A program made the translations under genes and the position numbers. Positions 42,827 to 50,673 of a stretch of DNA of 64,000 nt are shown here, in pieces. The notes beneath the pieces are model-generated. The model saw only the letters and a program-made list of their open reading frames with translations. It ran no database searches and had not been told where the DNA came from. Numbering within the stretch: position 1 is the stretch's first letter; the number at the start of each line of letters is the position of its first letter. The stretch comes from an uncultured Sphaerochaeta sp. (GTDB lineage Bacteria > Spirochaetota > Spirochaetia > Sphaerochaetales > Sphaerochaetaceae): assembly GCF_963677315.1 (NCBI RefSeq), contig NZ_OY781939.1, positions 2,832,453-2,896,452 of the forward strand, given 5' to 3'.

Positions 42827-43447
42827 ATGAACGTTTTGATGATCAACACAAGTCCACACGAGAATGGTTGCACCAATCGTGCACTGCAAGAGGTGGCATC
42901 TGTATTAAAACAGTGGAATATTGACAGTGAGATTCTCTGGATCGGAAAAGGTTCCCTGCATGGATGCACCGATTGTGGGTACTGTTTTAAGCATGGTTCA
43001 TGCGTATTTACCGATGATTCGGTAAATGAGGCTGCAAAGAAAGCTGTGAAGGCTGACGCCCTTGTATTGGGATCAGCGGTACATTACGCCTCTGCTGCCG
43101 GGGCTGGCAGCGCCTTCCTCGATAGGATGTTCCGTGTTGCCTCCAAGCAGATGGCACTCAAGCCGGGGGCCGCTGTGGTCTCCTGCAGGCGGGGTGGGGC
43201 AAGCGCCACCTTCGACCAGTTGAACAAGTACTTCACCATCAGCCAGATGCCGGTGGTCTCTTCTACCTATTGGAACAGCGTTCATGGCAACACGGTCGAA
43301 GAAGTGGAGCAGGACCTTGAAGGACTGCAGGTTATGCGTTATCTGGGGGCAAACCTTGCTTGGTTGCTCTCCTGCATTGAGGCAGGCAAAGACACCGTGA
43401 AGAAGCCTGTTCCAGAAAAACGCATAGCCACCAATTTTATTCGCTAG
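42827..43447 (+). CDS. NAD(P)H-dependent FMN reductase / iron-sulfur flavoprotein-like
   Basis: The 206-residue protein has the flavodoxin-like start MNVLMINTSPHENGCTNRAL with the FMN phosphate loop. CTDCGYCFKHGSCVFTDD carries a compact Cys cluster as in iron-sulfur flavoproteins, and ALVLGSAVHYASAAG and VVSCRRGGASATFDQLN are FMN-contacting segments. It probably transfers electrons in the cytoplasm; the partner is unknown. AAAAAAGGAG precedes the ATG. It overlaps era (opposite strand) by four bases. Confidence 0.82.
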   Translation: MNVLMINTSPHENGCTNRALQEVASVLKQWNIDSEILWIGKGSLHGCTDCGYCFKHGSCVFTDDSVNEAAKKAVKADALVLGSAVHYASAAGAGSAFLDRMFRVASKQMALKPGAAVVSCRRGGASATFDQLNKYFTISQMPVVSSTYWNSVHGNTVEEVEQDLEGLQVMRYLGANLAWLLSCIEAGKDTVKKPVPEKRIATNFIR

Positions 43448-44325
43448 CGGAGAATCCTGTCCAGGATGATGGAGTTGTTTCTCCACTTGTCCTGGGCTTT
43501 GACCCTGAGGTCGAGTCGGAGTTTCTTTCCTGGGAAGATATCGCGGATCTCAGGCTCGGCACCCTTGCGGATTTTTGCGATGCCCGCTCCTCGCTTACCT
43601 ACCACAATACCCTTCTGCGTATCGCGTTCTACCACGATGAATGCCCGCACCCAAACCGTATTGTTTTCCTCACTGTATTCAATATCGGCAATCTCGACAT
43701 AGATTGCGTGGGGAATTTCCTCGGTCACCAAGTTGATCGCCTTCTCACGGATGATCTCACTGATACGGAATTCAAGGTTTTGGTCGGTATATGCATCGGC
43801 AGGGTAGAGCAATTCACCCTCTGGTGCATGCTTGAACAGCTCGATGAGGATCTCATCGACCCCTTCATCGAGTTTTGCCGAGGCTCCCAGTACTGTTTTT
43901 CCTGGCAACATCTCTTCAAGGAATGCCTGGGCTTCTGCTAATTCCTCTTCCTTGAGGATGTCACTCTTGTTGATGACACAGATAACCGGGGTTTTCAGTT
44001 TTGCAATATGGCTGGCGAGAGCTTTCTCCTCTTCTCCTGCACTGCGCTTGGCATCGAGGATATAGAGTACTGCATCGTTCTCCTCGAGGGTCTTCAGCGC
44101 AGTCTCTTGCAGGCGCTTGTTCAACGTTTTTTCACTGAGGTGGAAACCAGGTGTATCGGTGAAGATCAACTGTCCCCTCTCGTCGGTATAGATACCCCTG
44201 ATCGCATTCCTGGTGGTTTGCGGGGTACTGGCGGTAATGGAGACCTTCATCTCACAAATCGTATTGAGCAGGGTGCTCTTTCCAGCTGATGGTCTGCCGA
44301 TAATGGCAACCGTAGCACATTTCAT
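43444..44325 (-). CDS. era: GTPase Era
   Basis: The 293-residue protein is full length for Era. It has P-loop IIGRPSAGKSTLLN, G2 TTRNAIRG, G3 DTPGFH, G4 NKSD, G5-like GASAKLDEG, and the C-terminal KH domain with GIVVGKRGAGIAKIRKGA. Era binds the 3' end of 16S rRNA and assists 30S maturation. Confidence 0.96.
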   Translation of the reverse strand: MKCATVAIIGRPSAGKSTLLNTICEMKVSITASTPQTTRNAIRGIYTDERGQLIFTDTPGFHLSEKTLNKRLQETALKTLEENDAVLYILDAKRSAGEEEKALASHIAKLKTPVICVINKSDILKEEELAEAQAFLEEMLPGKTVLGASAKLDEGVDEILIELFKHAPEGELLYPADAYTDQNLEFRISEIIREKAINLVTEEIPHAIYVEIADIEYSEENNTVWVRAFIVVERDTQKGIVVGKRGAGIAKIRKGAEPEIRDIFPGKKLRLDLRVKAQDKWRNNSIILDRILR

Positions 44326-44480
44326 ACACTGTTCTCCTAATTAATGGCCTCAGTATACTGTTTCATATCCTTTCTGCCTACATCCCCTCTTTCTTACCTG
44401 CTATGCCTTTGCAAGAATGAGAGTATGTGTGTATACTTGCCTTGATGTTCTACATCAAAACCAGTTTGAGTGAGGGGCAC

Positions 44481-45056
44481 ATGCCACAAGAAGAAGAAAA
44501 AAAGCCTGCAACGCAGGATCCACAGATACAGGAAAAACTCCTAAAAACCCGTTCCATCCTTCTCTCGGGAGAGATTGACAAGGAGAGCGCAGAGTCGGTC
44601 ATCAAGCAGATGCTCATCCTTGAAGGAGAGAGTGATGAACCGATCAAGATTTTCATCAACAGCCCCGGTGGTGATGTCGATGCAGGCTATGCAATCTTTG
44701 ACATGGCTCGCTTCATTACTGCTCCCGTTACCATGATTGGGATGGGCTTGGTGGCAAGTGCTGCTGCCTTGGTCCTTTTGGCTGTTCCCAAGGAGCAACG
44801 CATTGCGTTGCCTAACTCCACCTACCTCATCCACCAACCGATGAGTGGCATGAAAGGGGTTGCCACTGATATTGAGATTCACGCCCAGCATCTTGAGAAG
44901 CTGCGTGAGAAACTTGACAAGCTGATCGCACAGGAGACAGGCAAGAGCCTTGAGGAAGTGCGCAGTGATACCGAACGGGATCATTGGCTTAGTGCAGATG
45001 AAGCACAGAGCTATGGTCTAGTCAGCAGAATTGTTAAACAACGGAGTGAATTGTAA
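44481..45056 (+). CDS. clpP: ClpP-family serine protease
   Basis: From ATG 44481 (GTGAGGGGCAC before it) the 191-residue protein has the ClpP fold. FINSPGGDVDAGYAIFD is followed by GMGLVASAAALVLLA with the nucleophile Ser, YLIHQPMSG with the His, and DTERDHWLSADEAQSYGLV with the Asp. The nucleophile context GLVASAAA differs from the usual GMAASM, so this may be a secondary ClpP or TepA-like paralogue rather than the housekeeping one. Confidence 0.85.
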   Translation: MPQEEEKKPATQDPQIQEKLLKTRSILLSGEIDKESAESVIKQMLILEGESDEPIKIFINSPGGDVDAGYAIFDMARFITAPVTMIGMGLVASAAALVLLAVPKEQRIALPNSTYLIHQPMSGMKGVATDIEIHAQHLEKLREKLDKLIAQETGKSLEEVRSDTERDHWLSADEAQSYGLVSRIVKQRSEL

Positions 45057-45062
45057 CTACTC

Positions 45063-47291
45063 ATGCCCAAGACTAGATTCCTCAGTGAAAAAGAAAAGAC
45101 ACTGGGAAGAAAGCATATGTATCGCCAGGAGCTGTATAACGGTGTTGCCTACAGCCTCCTCGGCGATACAATTGTTTATTTGCTCGCTATTTATTTTGGT
45201 GCCAGTAACATCGCCCTTGGCTATATAGCTTCAGCAAGTTATATTGCTGGAATTGTGCTTCCCTTTGTCCCCCAGGTCTTCAAGGGACGCAACCAGGTAA
45301 AGGTACAATCCCTTGTCTGGATTCTCCGTGGGCTTGTCTCCCTCGGGTATCTGGGGCTTTTCTTCCTCAGCGGGGACTGGGCAGTGATTCTTCTGCTCTC
45401 GGTCTACACCCTGTTCAATGTGTTCAGGATGATCGGTATTGCCCTCATTGACTCAACACTCAAGAGTATCAGCAGCATTGCCAACCGAGGAAAGGTTGTT
45501 GCCAATGTGAATGCAGCCTACCAAAGTTCGTCTCTGGTGGTTCGATGTATCTCGGCCCTGGTATTGGGTATAGAGCGGTTTAGTGGATTGGTTGGTCTGG
45601 TGACCATGCAGATCCTTGGAGTGTTGGTGAACTTCATGGCGAGCCATGAGATGGCACGCATTCCCAGCCGCAGTACGGTTGATTACAAGAAAGGAAGAGG
45701 CGTATTCGTCCTTCTTAAGGAAGCTATGAAGCAGGCTGCTTTCAGCAGAAGGCTTTACCTGAGATGGCTTTCCACAGCAGTGGCCGTTGTTTTTGCACTT
45801 ACCACCCCATTCCTTCGTGTTGAATTGGGGCTGTCCAACTCGCTTGTGCTTGTCTATTCGGTTGTGCTGGGTGTATCGGTCATGGCCGCTAGTTTTATCA
45901 GCAAACAGTTCTCCGACCGTTTGGGCAGCCGGCCTTTGGTGCTCTTCTCCACGATATTCTCACTCTTCTTTTTCATGGCATGGGCCTTGATAACCCCAGA
46001 GGCTAACCCCATATGGTTCTTTGTCCTTGGATTCTTCACCAACTTCTTCATTGCCCTGATCAGCATGCTTGTCTATCGATTGATCACCCAGGTGATGCCT
46101 GATGATGAGACGGTTGCATTCAACTCAATGGTCAATTTTTTCATTGCCATCGTAGCATTCGTGGTTGGACTGGTCAGTGGTCTGCTTGGTGATTTGGGAC
46201 ATATTTCCAGGGATCTGTTTGTCGTAAATGGAATAGCTGCCGGAAACGGGTATACCCTGGTGTTTGTCTTTGCCATCCTGCTTACCGCTGTGGAAATCTT
46301 GGTAGCCTCCAGGCTGCAGGAGTATGGTGCCTACAGCTCACAGCAGGCAGCACAAGTTATTTTCAGTATGCATGGACTCAGGGCAGTTTCCATGATCGAG
46401 AAACTCGAGAGAACCCGGGATCCCGCCAAACGTAGATTCCTGATGCTCTCCCTCGGTGGGAACCTGAACAATCTTGCCACCAGTGAGCTCCGTATGATTC
46501 TCCGTAGTCCCTTCTCCCCTGACAAGCGTGATGCAGTGAGGGCTCTTGGTGACCGCCCCAGGAAAGCGCTGCTTGATGACCTGATAGTGGTTGCACAGGA
46601 CGATGACTCCTACGTTCAGCTTGATGCTATCGCCTCCCTAGGTGCATACAGAAAGGAAGAGAAAGCCAAGAATGCATTGGTGAGTCTCATGTTGCATGGC
46701 AGATGGTCATCGGTCCGTTCAATGGCCAGCAAATCCCTTGTCCATATCACCGAGGGTACTGAGTATCTCCCATTGGTAAATGAGCTGAGCCACTCAGCGA
46801 AGCATATTGATGAAATCATCGACTATCTTATCGCCAAGCGTTTCATGGACAAGGAAGGAACGTTCTACCAGGAGTTTTTCATCTCGGTGGAGCAGGGGCG
46901 AAGTGCCACCTTCCGCCAGACCCGCTATGCGGTCATTGCCACTTTCCTGAAGTTCGGATCTCCCCGGCTTTCCCATCTGTATGAGCAGATGAATCTTGGG
47001 TATCCCAAGGACTTCCTCTCCCCATTCATCTCAGAGGCAAGGGACCTGGATCAGATCGACCAAGCGTACAAGACTGTACTTTCTTACTTTGAAAAGAAGG
47101 AATGGGAGCCACTCAGGTCTTTCTGCATGGATATCCTGGAGAGTAGTGATGTATCATTCGATCCTTGCTTCGAGAATCTCAAGCAAGGATTGTTGAAAGC
47201 GAAGGAGATGGACATCGAAGCCTTCGATGAACAGGATGCGGTTGCCATGCTCTATTTCAGTTACTCACTCGGGAAAAACGCACAGAACTGA
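45063..47291 (+). CDS. MFS-type membrane transporter fused to HEAT-like repeats
   Basis: The 742-residue protein has a 12-helix membrane part (about residues 20-410; segments such as YLGLFFLSGDWAVILLLSVY and WFFVLGFFTNFFIALISML) of major-facilitator type. A C-terminal ~300-residue soluble half of repeated helices follows, for example AVRALGDRPRKALLDDLIVV, LDAIASLGAYRKEEKAKNAL and VRSMASKSLVHI, which resemble HEAT/armadillo repeats. Substrate and the role of the repeats are unknown. It starts seven bases after clpP; the ATG at 45117 is an alternative with a better ribosome-binding site. Confidence 0.7.
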   Translation: MPKTRFLSEKEKTLGRKHMYRQELYNGVAYSLLGDTIVYLLAIYFGASNIALGYIASASYIAGIVLPFVPQVFKGRNQVKVQSLVWILRGLVSLGYLGLFFLSGDWAVILLLSVYTLFNVFRMIGIALIDSTLKSISSIANRGKVVANVNAAYQSSSLVVRCISALVLGIERFSGLVGLVTMQILGVLVNFMASHEMARIPSRSTVDYKKGRGVFVLLKEAMKQAAFSRRLYLRWLSTAVAVVFALTTPFLRVELGLSNSLVLVYSVVLGVSVMAASFISKQFSDRLGSRPLVLFSTIFSLFFFMAWALITPEANPIWFFVLGFFTNFFIALISMLVYRLITQVMPDDETVAFNSMVNFFIAIVAFVVGLVSGLLGDLGHISRDLFVVNGIAAGNGYTLVFVFAILLTAVEILVASRLQEYGAYSSQQAAQVIFSMHGLRAVSMIEKLERTRDPAKRRFLMLSLGGNLNNLATSELRMILRSPFSPDKRDAVRALGDRPRKALLDDLIVVAQDDDSYVQLDAIASLGAYRKEEKAKNALVSLMLHGRWSSVRSMASKSLVHITEGTEYLPLVNELSHSAKHIDEIIDYLIAKRFMDKEGTFYQEFFISVEQGRSATFRQTRYAVIATFLKFGSPRLSHLYEQMNLGYPKDFLSPFISEARDLDQIDQAYKTVLSYFEKKEWEPLRSFCMDILESSDVSFDPCFENLKQGLLKAKEMDIEAFDEQDAVAMLYFSYSLGKNAQN

Positions 47292-47323
47292 AGCAGTAGT
47301 GGAACATCGTGCTCTTAAGGAGC

Positions 47324-48334
47324 ATGATGATCTTATTGCTTACTATCTCCCTGCTCCTGTTCTCTGGATGCGATGCAACCATCACTCCGGACGAGAAGAC
47401 CTTCTCTGTGCTCTCCTATAATGTACAGAATCTCTTTGATGCAACAATTGACGGTTCTGAATATGAGGAGTACCAAGACCCGGATATCTGGGATGAAGGA
47501 TCCTATCGTCTTCGACTCAAGACACTTGCAAATGTACTGTTGGACCGTTCCCTTGCACTGCCTGATGTCATCGTACTGCAGGAAGTGGAAGGATCCAATG
47601 TTGTACATGATCTCTTGTACCACCATCTTTCCCGCAAGGGATATCGTTGGTATGCCGTCAGCAAAGGAGAAGACAGCCCGATCGCTGTGGCAATCATCAG
47701 CAGGCATCCTGTCTCAGATTCTGTGGTGCATGCAGCTCCTGGGTGCAGGCCGTTTCTGGAAGCGAGTATTGAAACCGGCAGGGGAAATGTGGTGGTCTTT
47801 GCCTTGCATGCCAAGAGCAGGATTGGAGGGGATGAAGAGACCGAGGGACAGCGCATTGCCCTCTCAGGGGCTCTTTCAATGGCTGCAAAGGACCATGAAG
47901 GGACACTGACCTTGCTTTGCGGGGACTTCAATGAAAATCCTGATGCTGTATGGGATGCCGGAGGAAGGCAGACAGCCTTGGTGGATATCTCATATCCACT
48001 GAGTAACAAATTCATACAGGATGGGTCCCTCGCTGTTACCGGTGCAAAGGACAAGGTCGGCCCTTCACAGTGGTATAGTCCCTATCTAGATTCCCAATAC
48101 GAGTTTCTCTCTCCTCCAGGCAGTTGTTACTGGACGGGGCAGTGGCACCGCTATGACCAGATACTTGGCAATGGCTATCTCTTTGATGGATTGGGTTGGG
48201 AGTATGACGCGTTCTCCATTTGTGGGATTCCTTCCCTGCTGAAAAGTGATGGTACCCCATATGGGTGGGATTCCAGGATAAAAAATGGGGTCAGCGACCA
48301 CCTCCCGGTTTTGCTGACCCTCACTCGTCATTAG
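47324..48334 (+). CDS. endonuclease/exonuclease/phosphatase-family lipoprotein
   Basis: The 336-residue protein has a lipoprotein signal LLLFSGCDA with the lipid Cys near residue 16. The EEP fold follows: FSVLSYNVQNLFDATIDGSE with Asn as metal ligand, VIVLQEVEGSNVV with Glu, LLCGDFNENPDA, and SDHLPVLLTL with the final Asp-His. It probably hydrolyses a phosphodiester or phospholipid outside the cytoplasmic membrane. AAGGAG runs directly into ATG 47324; a second ATG follows at once. Confidence 0.85.
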   Translation: MMILLLTISLLLFSGCDATITPDEKTFSVLSYNVQNLFDATIDGSEYEEYQDPDIWDEGSYRLRLKTLANVLLDRSLALPDVIVLQEVEGSNVVHDLLYHHLSRKGYRWYAVSKGEDSPIAVAIISRHPVSDSVVHAAPGCRPFLEASIETGRGNVVVFALHAKSRIGGDEETEGQRIALSGALSMAAKDHEGTLTLLCGDFNENPDAVWDAGGRQTALVDISYPLSNKFIQDGSLAVTGAKDKVGPSQWYSPYLDSQYEFLSPPGSCYWTGQWHRYDQILGNGYLFDGLGWEYDAFSICGIPSLLKSDGTPYGWDSRIKNGVSDHLPVLLTLTRH

Positions 48335-48339
48335 AAGCC

Positions 48340-48975
48340 TCAACTGTTCTTGGGGAACTTCAACTCATAGAAAATCTGTTCGAGTTCCAGGGCAATGTTG
48401 ATATTATGCACCACCGGGGAGCGTCCATCTTCCTGTTTCTGTGCCTTGAGCGTGATGGGACTGAAGTTCAGGATACCCATAACCCCTGCTGCGAGCAGCC
48501 TCTCATAGCTATCCTGTGCAGCCTGCTCAGGAACGGTGATAATGCCTGCGGTAACCTCGAGTGCCTCGACAACCTCATCAATCCTACTGATAGGATAGAT
48601 GGGCACGGGATGCGATGCATCGCTGTATACCAAGGGGTCGCTGTCGAATCCTGCGACTATCCTGATGCCATCAGGTTCAAAGCCATTGTAGTGCATCAAG
48701 GCCTTCCCAATCCTTCCACAACCTACAATGATACAGTTCTGGCTGTCTCCTTTCCCGAGGATTTCACCCAAACCTCTGAGCAGCTCGTGGATCTCGTACC
48801 CACCGCGTTTCTGGCCATGGATGCCCAGCTGGGAGAAATCTTTACGTACGATGGCGGCAGAAACGCCTGCTGCATCGGCAAGGTTGTGGGCAAACACTTT
48901 CTCAAGTCCGATGGTCTTGAGACGATTAAGCGAGCGATAGTATCGAGTGATTCGTATCAGCTGGTCATTGTTCAT
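48340..48975 (-). CDS. rex: redox-sensing transcriptional repressor Rex
   Basis: The 211-residue protein has the Rex winged helix, VFAHNLADAAGVSAAIVRKD then FSQLGIHGQKRGGYEI, and an NADH-binding Rossmann fold with NCIIVGCGRIGKALM. A domain-swap helix stands at the C-terminus (LELEQIFYEL). Rex leaves DNA when NADH/NAD+ rises and so releases fermentation and hydrogenase genes. It is divergent from the hydrogenase operon across 177 nt. Confidence 0.94.
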   Translation of the reverse strand: MNNDQLIRITRYYRSLNRLKTIGLEKVFAHNLADAAGVSAAIVRKDFSQLGIHGQKRGGYEIHELLRGLGEILGKGDSQNCIIVGCGRIGKALMHYNGFEPDGIRIVAGFDSDPLVYSDASHPVPIYPISRIDEVVEALEVTAGIITVPEQAAQDSYERLLAAGVMGILNFSPITLKAQKQEDGRSPVVHNINIALELEQIFYELKFPKNS

Positions 48976-49000
48976 GGTGAAATCTCCTATTTATGTGAAA

Positions 49001-49012
49001 TAATGTACATTA
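49001..49012. promoter_or_regulatory. palindrome between rex and the hydrogenase operon, candidate Rex operator
   Basis: TAATGTACATTA is a perfect 12-bp palindrome in the divergent rex-hyd intergenic region, preceded by GTGAAA. Rex operators in other bacteria are AT-rich palindromes around TTGTGAA/TTCACAA. The match to the known consensus is loose, so only position and symmetry support it. Confidence 0.35.
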
Positions 49013-49152
49013 ACTCGATAAAATGGTCAATATACTTCAATTAAAATCCTTTACTCCCTTGGAAAAAAGAATTTATAGAGAAATAGATATGTACAAACTC
49101 TCTGGAAAAGTGTTAGGATACCCCAAAACATAAATTGGGTACTGGAGGTTAC

Positions 49153-49626
49153 ATGTCGGACATTAACGAAGTCACGTTCTCACCCGAATTGGTTGCATTC
49201 ATCAAGGAATGGAAAACCAAGCAGGGTAATCTCATTATGGTGCTCCACAGGGTTCAGCAAGAGCATGGCTACATCTCCCGCGAAGCGGCTGATAAGGTAG
49301 CAGAATTGCTTGATGTACCTTTGGCAACCATCTGGGGTGTCGTAACATTCTACCACTTCTTCAAGCTGACCAAGCCTGGCAAGCACAACATTCAGGTGTG
49401 CATGGGTACGGCCTGCTATCTCAAGGGTGGTCAGGCGATCATTGACGAGTTGGATAAGCAACTGCATTTACCGGTAGGAGCAGTAACAGAAGATGGGATC
49501 TTCTCCTTGGAGGCAGTACGTTGTGTCGGTTGCTGCGGGCTTGCCCCGGTCATGACCGTTGGTGGAGAGGTTTTCGGTAAGGTCACCAAGGACCAGGTTG
49601 CCGGAATCATCGCGAAGTTCAGGTAA
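49153..49626 (+). CDS. hydC: NuoE-like [2Fe-2S] subunit of NAD-linked [FeFe]-hydrogenase (HydC/HndA)
   Basis: From ATG 49153 (GGAGGTTAC before it) the 157-residue protein has the NuoE thioredoxin-like fold with one [2Fe-2S] cluster: QVCMGTACYLKGG gives two Cys and VRCVGCCGLAPV the others. The helical front VLHRVQQEHGYIS is typical. It passes electrons between the flavin subunit and the rest of the hydrogenase. It is first in the five-gene operon. Confidence 0.9.
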   Translation: MSDINEVTFSPELVAFIKEWKTKQGNLIMVLHRVQQEHGYISREAADKVAELLDVPLATIWGVVTFYHFFKLTKPGKHNIQVCMGTACYLKGGQAIIDELDKQLHLPVGAVTEDGIFSLEAVRCVGCCGLAPVMTVGGEVFGKVTKDQVAGIIAKFR

Positions 49627-49645
49627 GGGAGAGAGGTATCTCTCT

Positions 49646-50266
49646 ATGCATATCTGCATCGATGACTATCTGTTGGATATCGTACAGAACTCGTTTGAGG
49701 CAGGCAGTTCCCTGGTGGAACTCACCTTTGCTGAGACGGGGACCAAGCTTTTCTGTGAGATACGTGACAACGGAAAGGGAATGAATGCAGAGATCCAGAG
49801 ACGTGTGCTGGACCCGTTCTATTCAGATGGGGAGAAGCACAAGAAGCGAAAGGTCGGTCTGGGCTTACCGTTTCTCTCTCAGGCATGTGATGCTTGCGAT
49901 GGGACCTTTGCCCTACGATCGGAAGAGGGAATTGGAACCACGGTTTCCTTCTCATTCCGCCTTGACCACATAGATGCCCCTCCTATGGGGAATGTGGCTT
50001 CCACTTTCCTGATACTACTCAGCCATCCTCTCTGTAGGGAGCTGGTGATTGAGCGGAGTTTGGAAACTGGGAAGGGCGGAGAGACGTATACGCTTCGAAA
50101 AAGCGAGCTTGAAGCGGTCCTTGGACCATTTGAGACCAGCGGGACATTGGCACTGCTCAGGCAGTACCTTTCCTCTCAGGAGGAAGAGCTGGAACAGTAC
50201 CGCGAAGAGAAATTGCTGGATATGCATAGAAGAAATACGTCACCTTCCAGACTACAGGAGATGTGA
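49646..50266 (+). CDS. histidine-kinase-like ATPase of the hydrogenase operon
   Basis: The 206-residue protein contains a GHKL ATPase core: IVQNSFEAGSSLVELTF (N-box like), CEIRDNGKGMN (G1), and VGLGLPFLSQACD (G2-like). A stretch DPFYSDGEKHKKRK lies between. There is no phosphoacceptor His domain or receiver. A gene of this type recurs between the NuoE-like and ferredoxin genes in bifurcating-hydrogenase operons of several anaerobes. Its role is unknown, perhaps sensing or assembly. Confidence 0.8.
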   Translation: MHICIDDYLLDIVQNSFEAGSSLVELTFAETGTKLFCEIRDNGKGMNAEIQRRVLDPFYSDGEKHKKRKVGLGLPFLSQACDACDGTFALRSEEGIGTTVSFSFRLDHIDAPPMGNVASTFLILLSHPLCRELVIERSLETGKGGETYTLRKSELEAVLGPFETSGTLALLRQYLSSQEEELEQYREEKLLDMHRRNTSPSRLQEM

Positions 50267-50268
50267 AC

Positions 50269-50673
50269 ATGGCTAAAATGACACTTGAAGAGCTGAGAAA
50301 GCTCCGTGAAAAGAAGCAGAATGAGATCCAGAAGCGCGATATTGAGGGCAAGGATGCCCGTATTATCGTTGGCATGGGGACCTGTGGTATTGCAGCCGGT
50401 GCAAAACCGGTACTTGATACCTTTTTAGAAGTCCTCGACGAGAAGAAAATTGACAATGTCTCGGTCACCCAGACCGGATGCATGGGACTGTGCTATGTGG
50501 AGCCGACCATAGAGGTCATTGTTCCCGGTATGCCCGATGTCATCTATGGAAAGGTGGATGTAGAGACGGCACGCAAGATAGTTGAGCAGCATATTATCGG
50601 GAAGCAGCTGGTAACCGACCATATGTTCGATCGTCCTGCAGCTGACATCATCAAGAAGGATGGGGGTAAATAA
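50269..50673 (+). CDS. thioredoxin-like [2Fe-2S] ferredoxin (HndB-like)
   Basis: The 134-residue protein has an N-terminal helix and a NuoE/thioredoxin-like cluster domain: IVGMGTCGIAAGAKPVL with the first Cys and VTQTGCMGLCYVEPTI with two more. It resembles the small ferredoxin subunit of NADP/NAD-reducing hydrogenases. Its stop codon overlaps the start of the next gene. Confidence 0.85.
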   Translation: MAKMTLEELRKLREKKQNEIQKRDIEGKDARIIVGMGTCGIAAGAKPVLDTFLEVLDEKKIDNVSVTQTGCMGLCYVEPTIEVIVPGMPDVIYGKVDVETARKIVEQHIIGKQLVTDHMFDRPAADIIKKDGGK

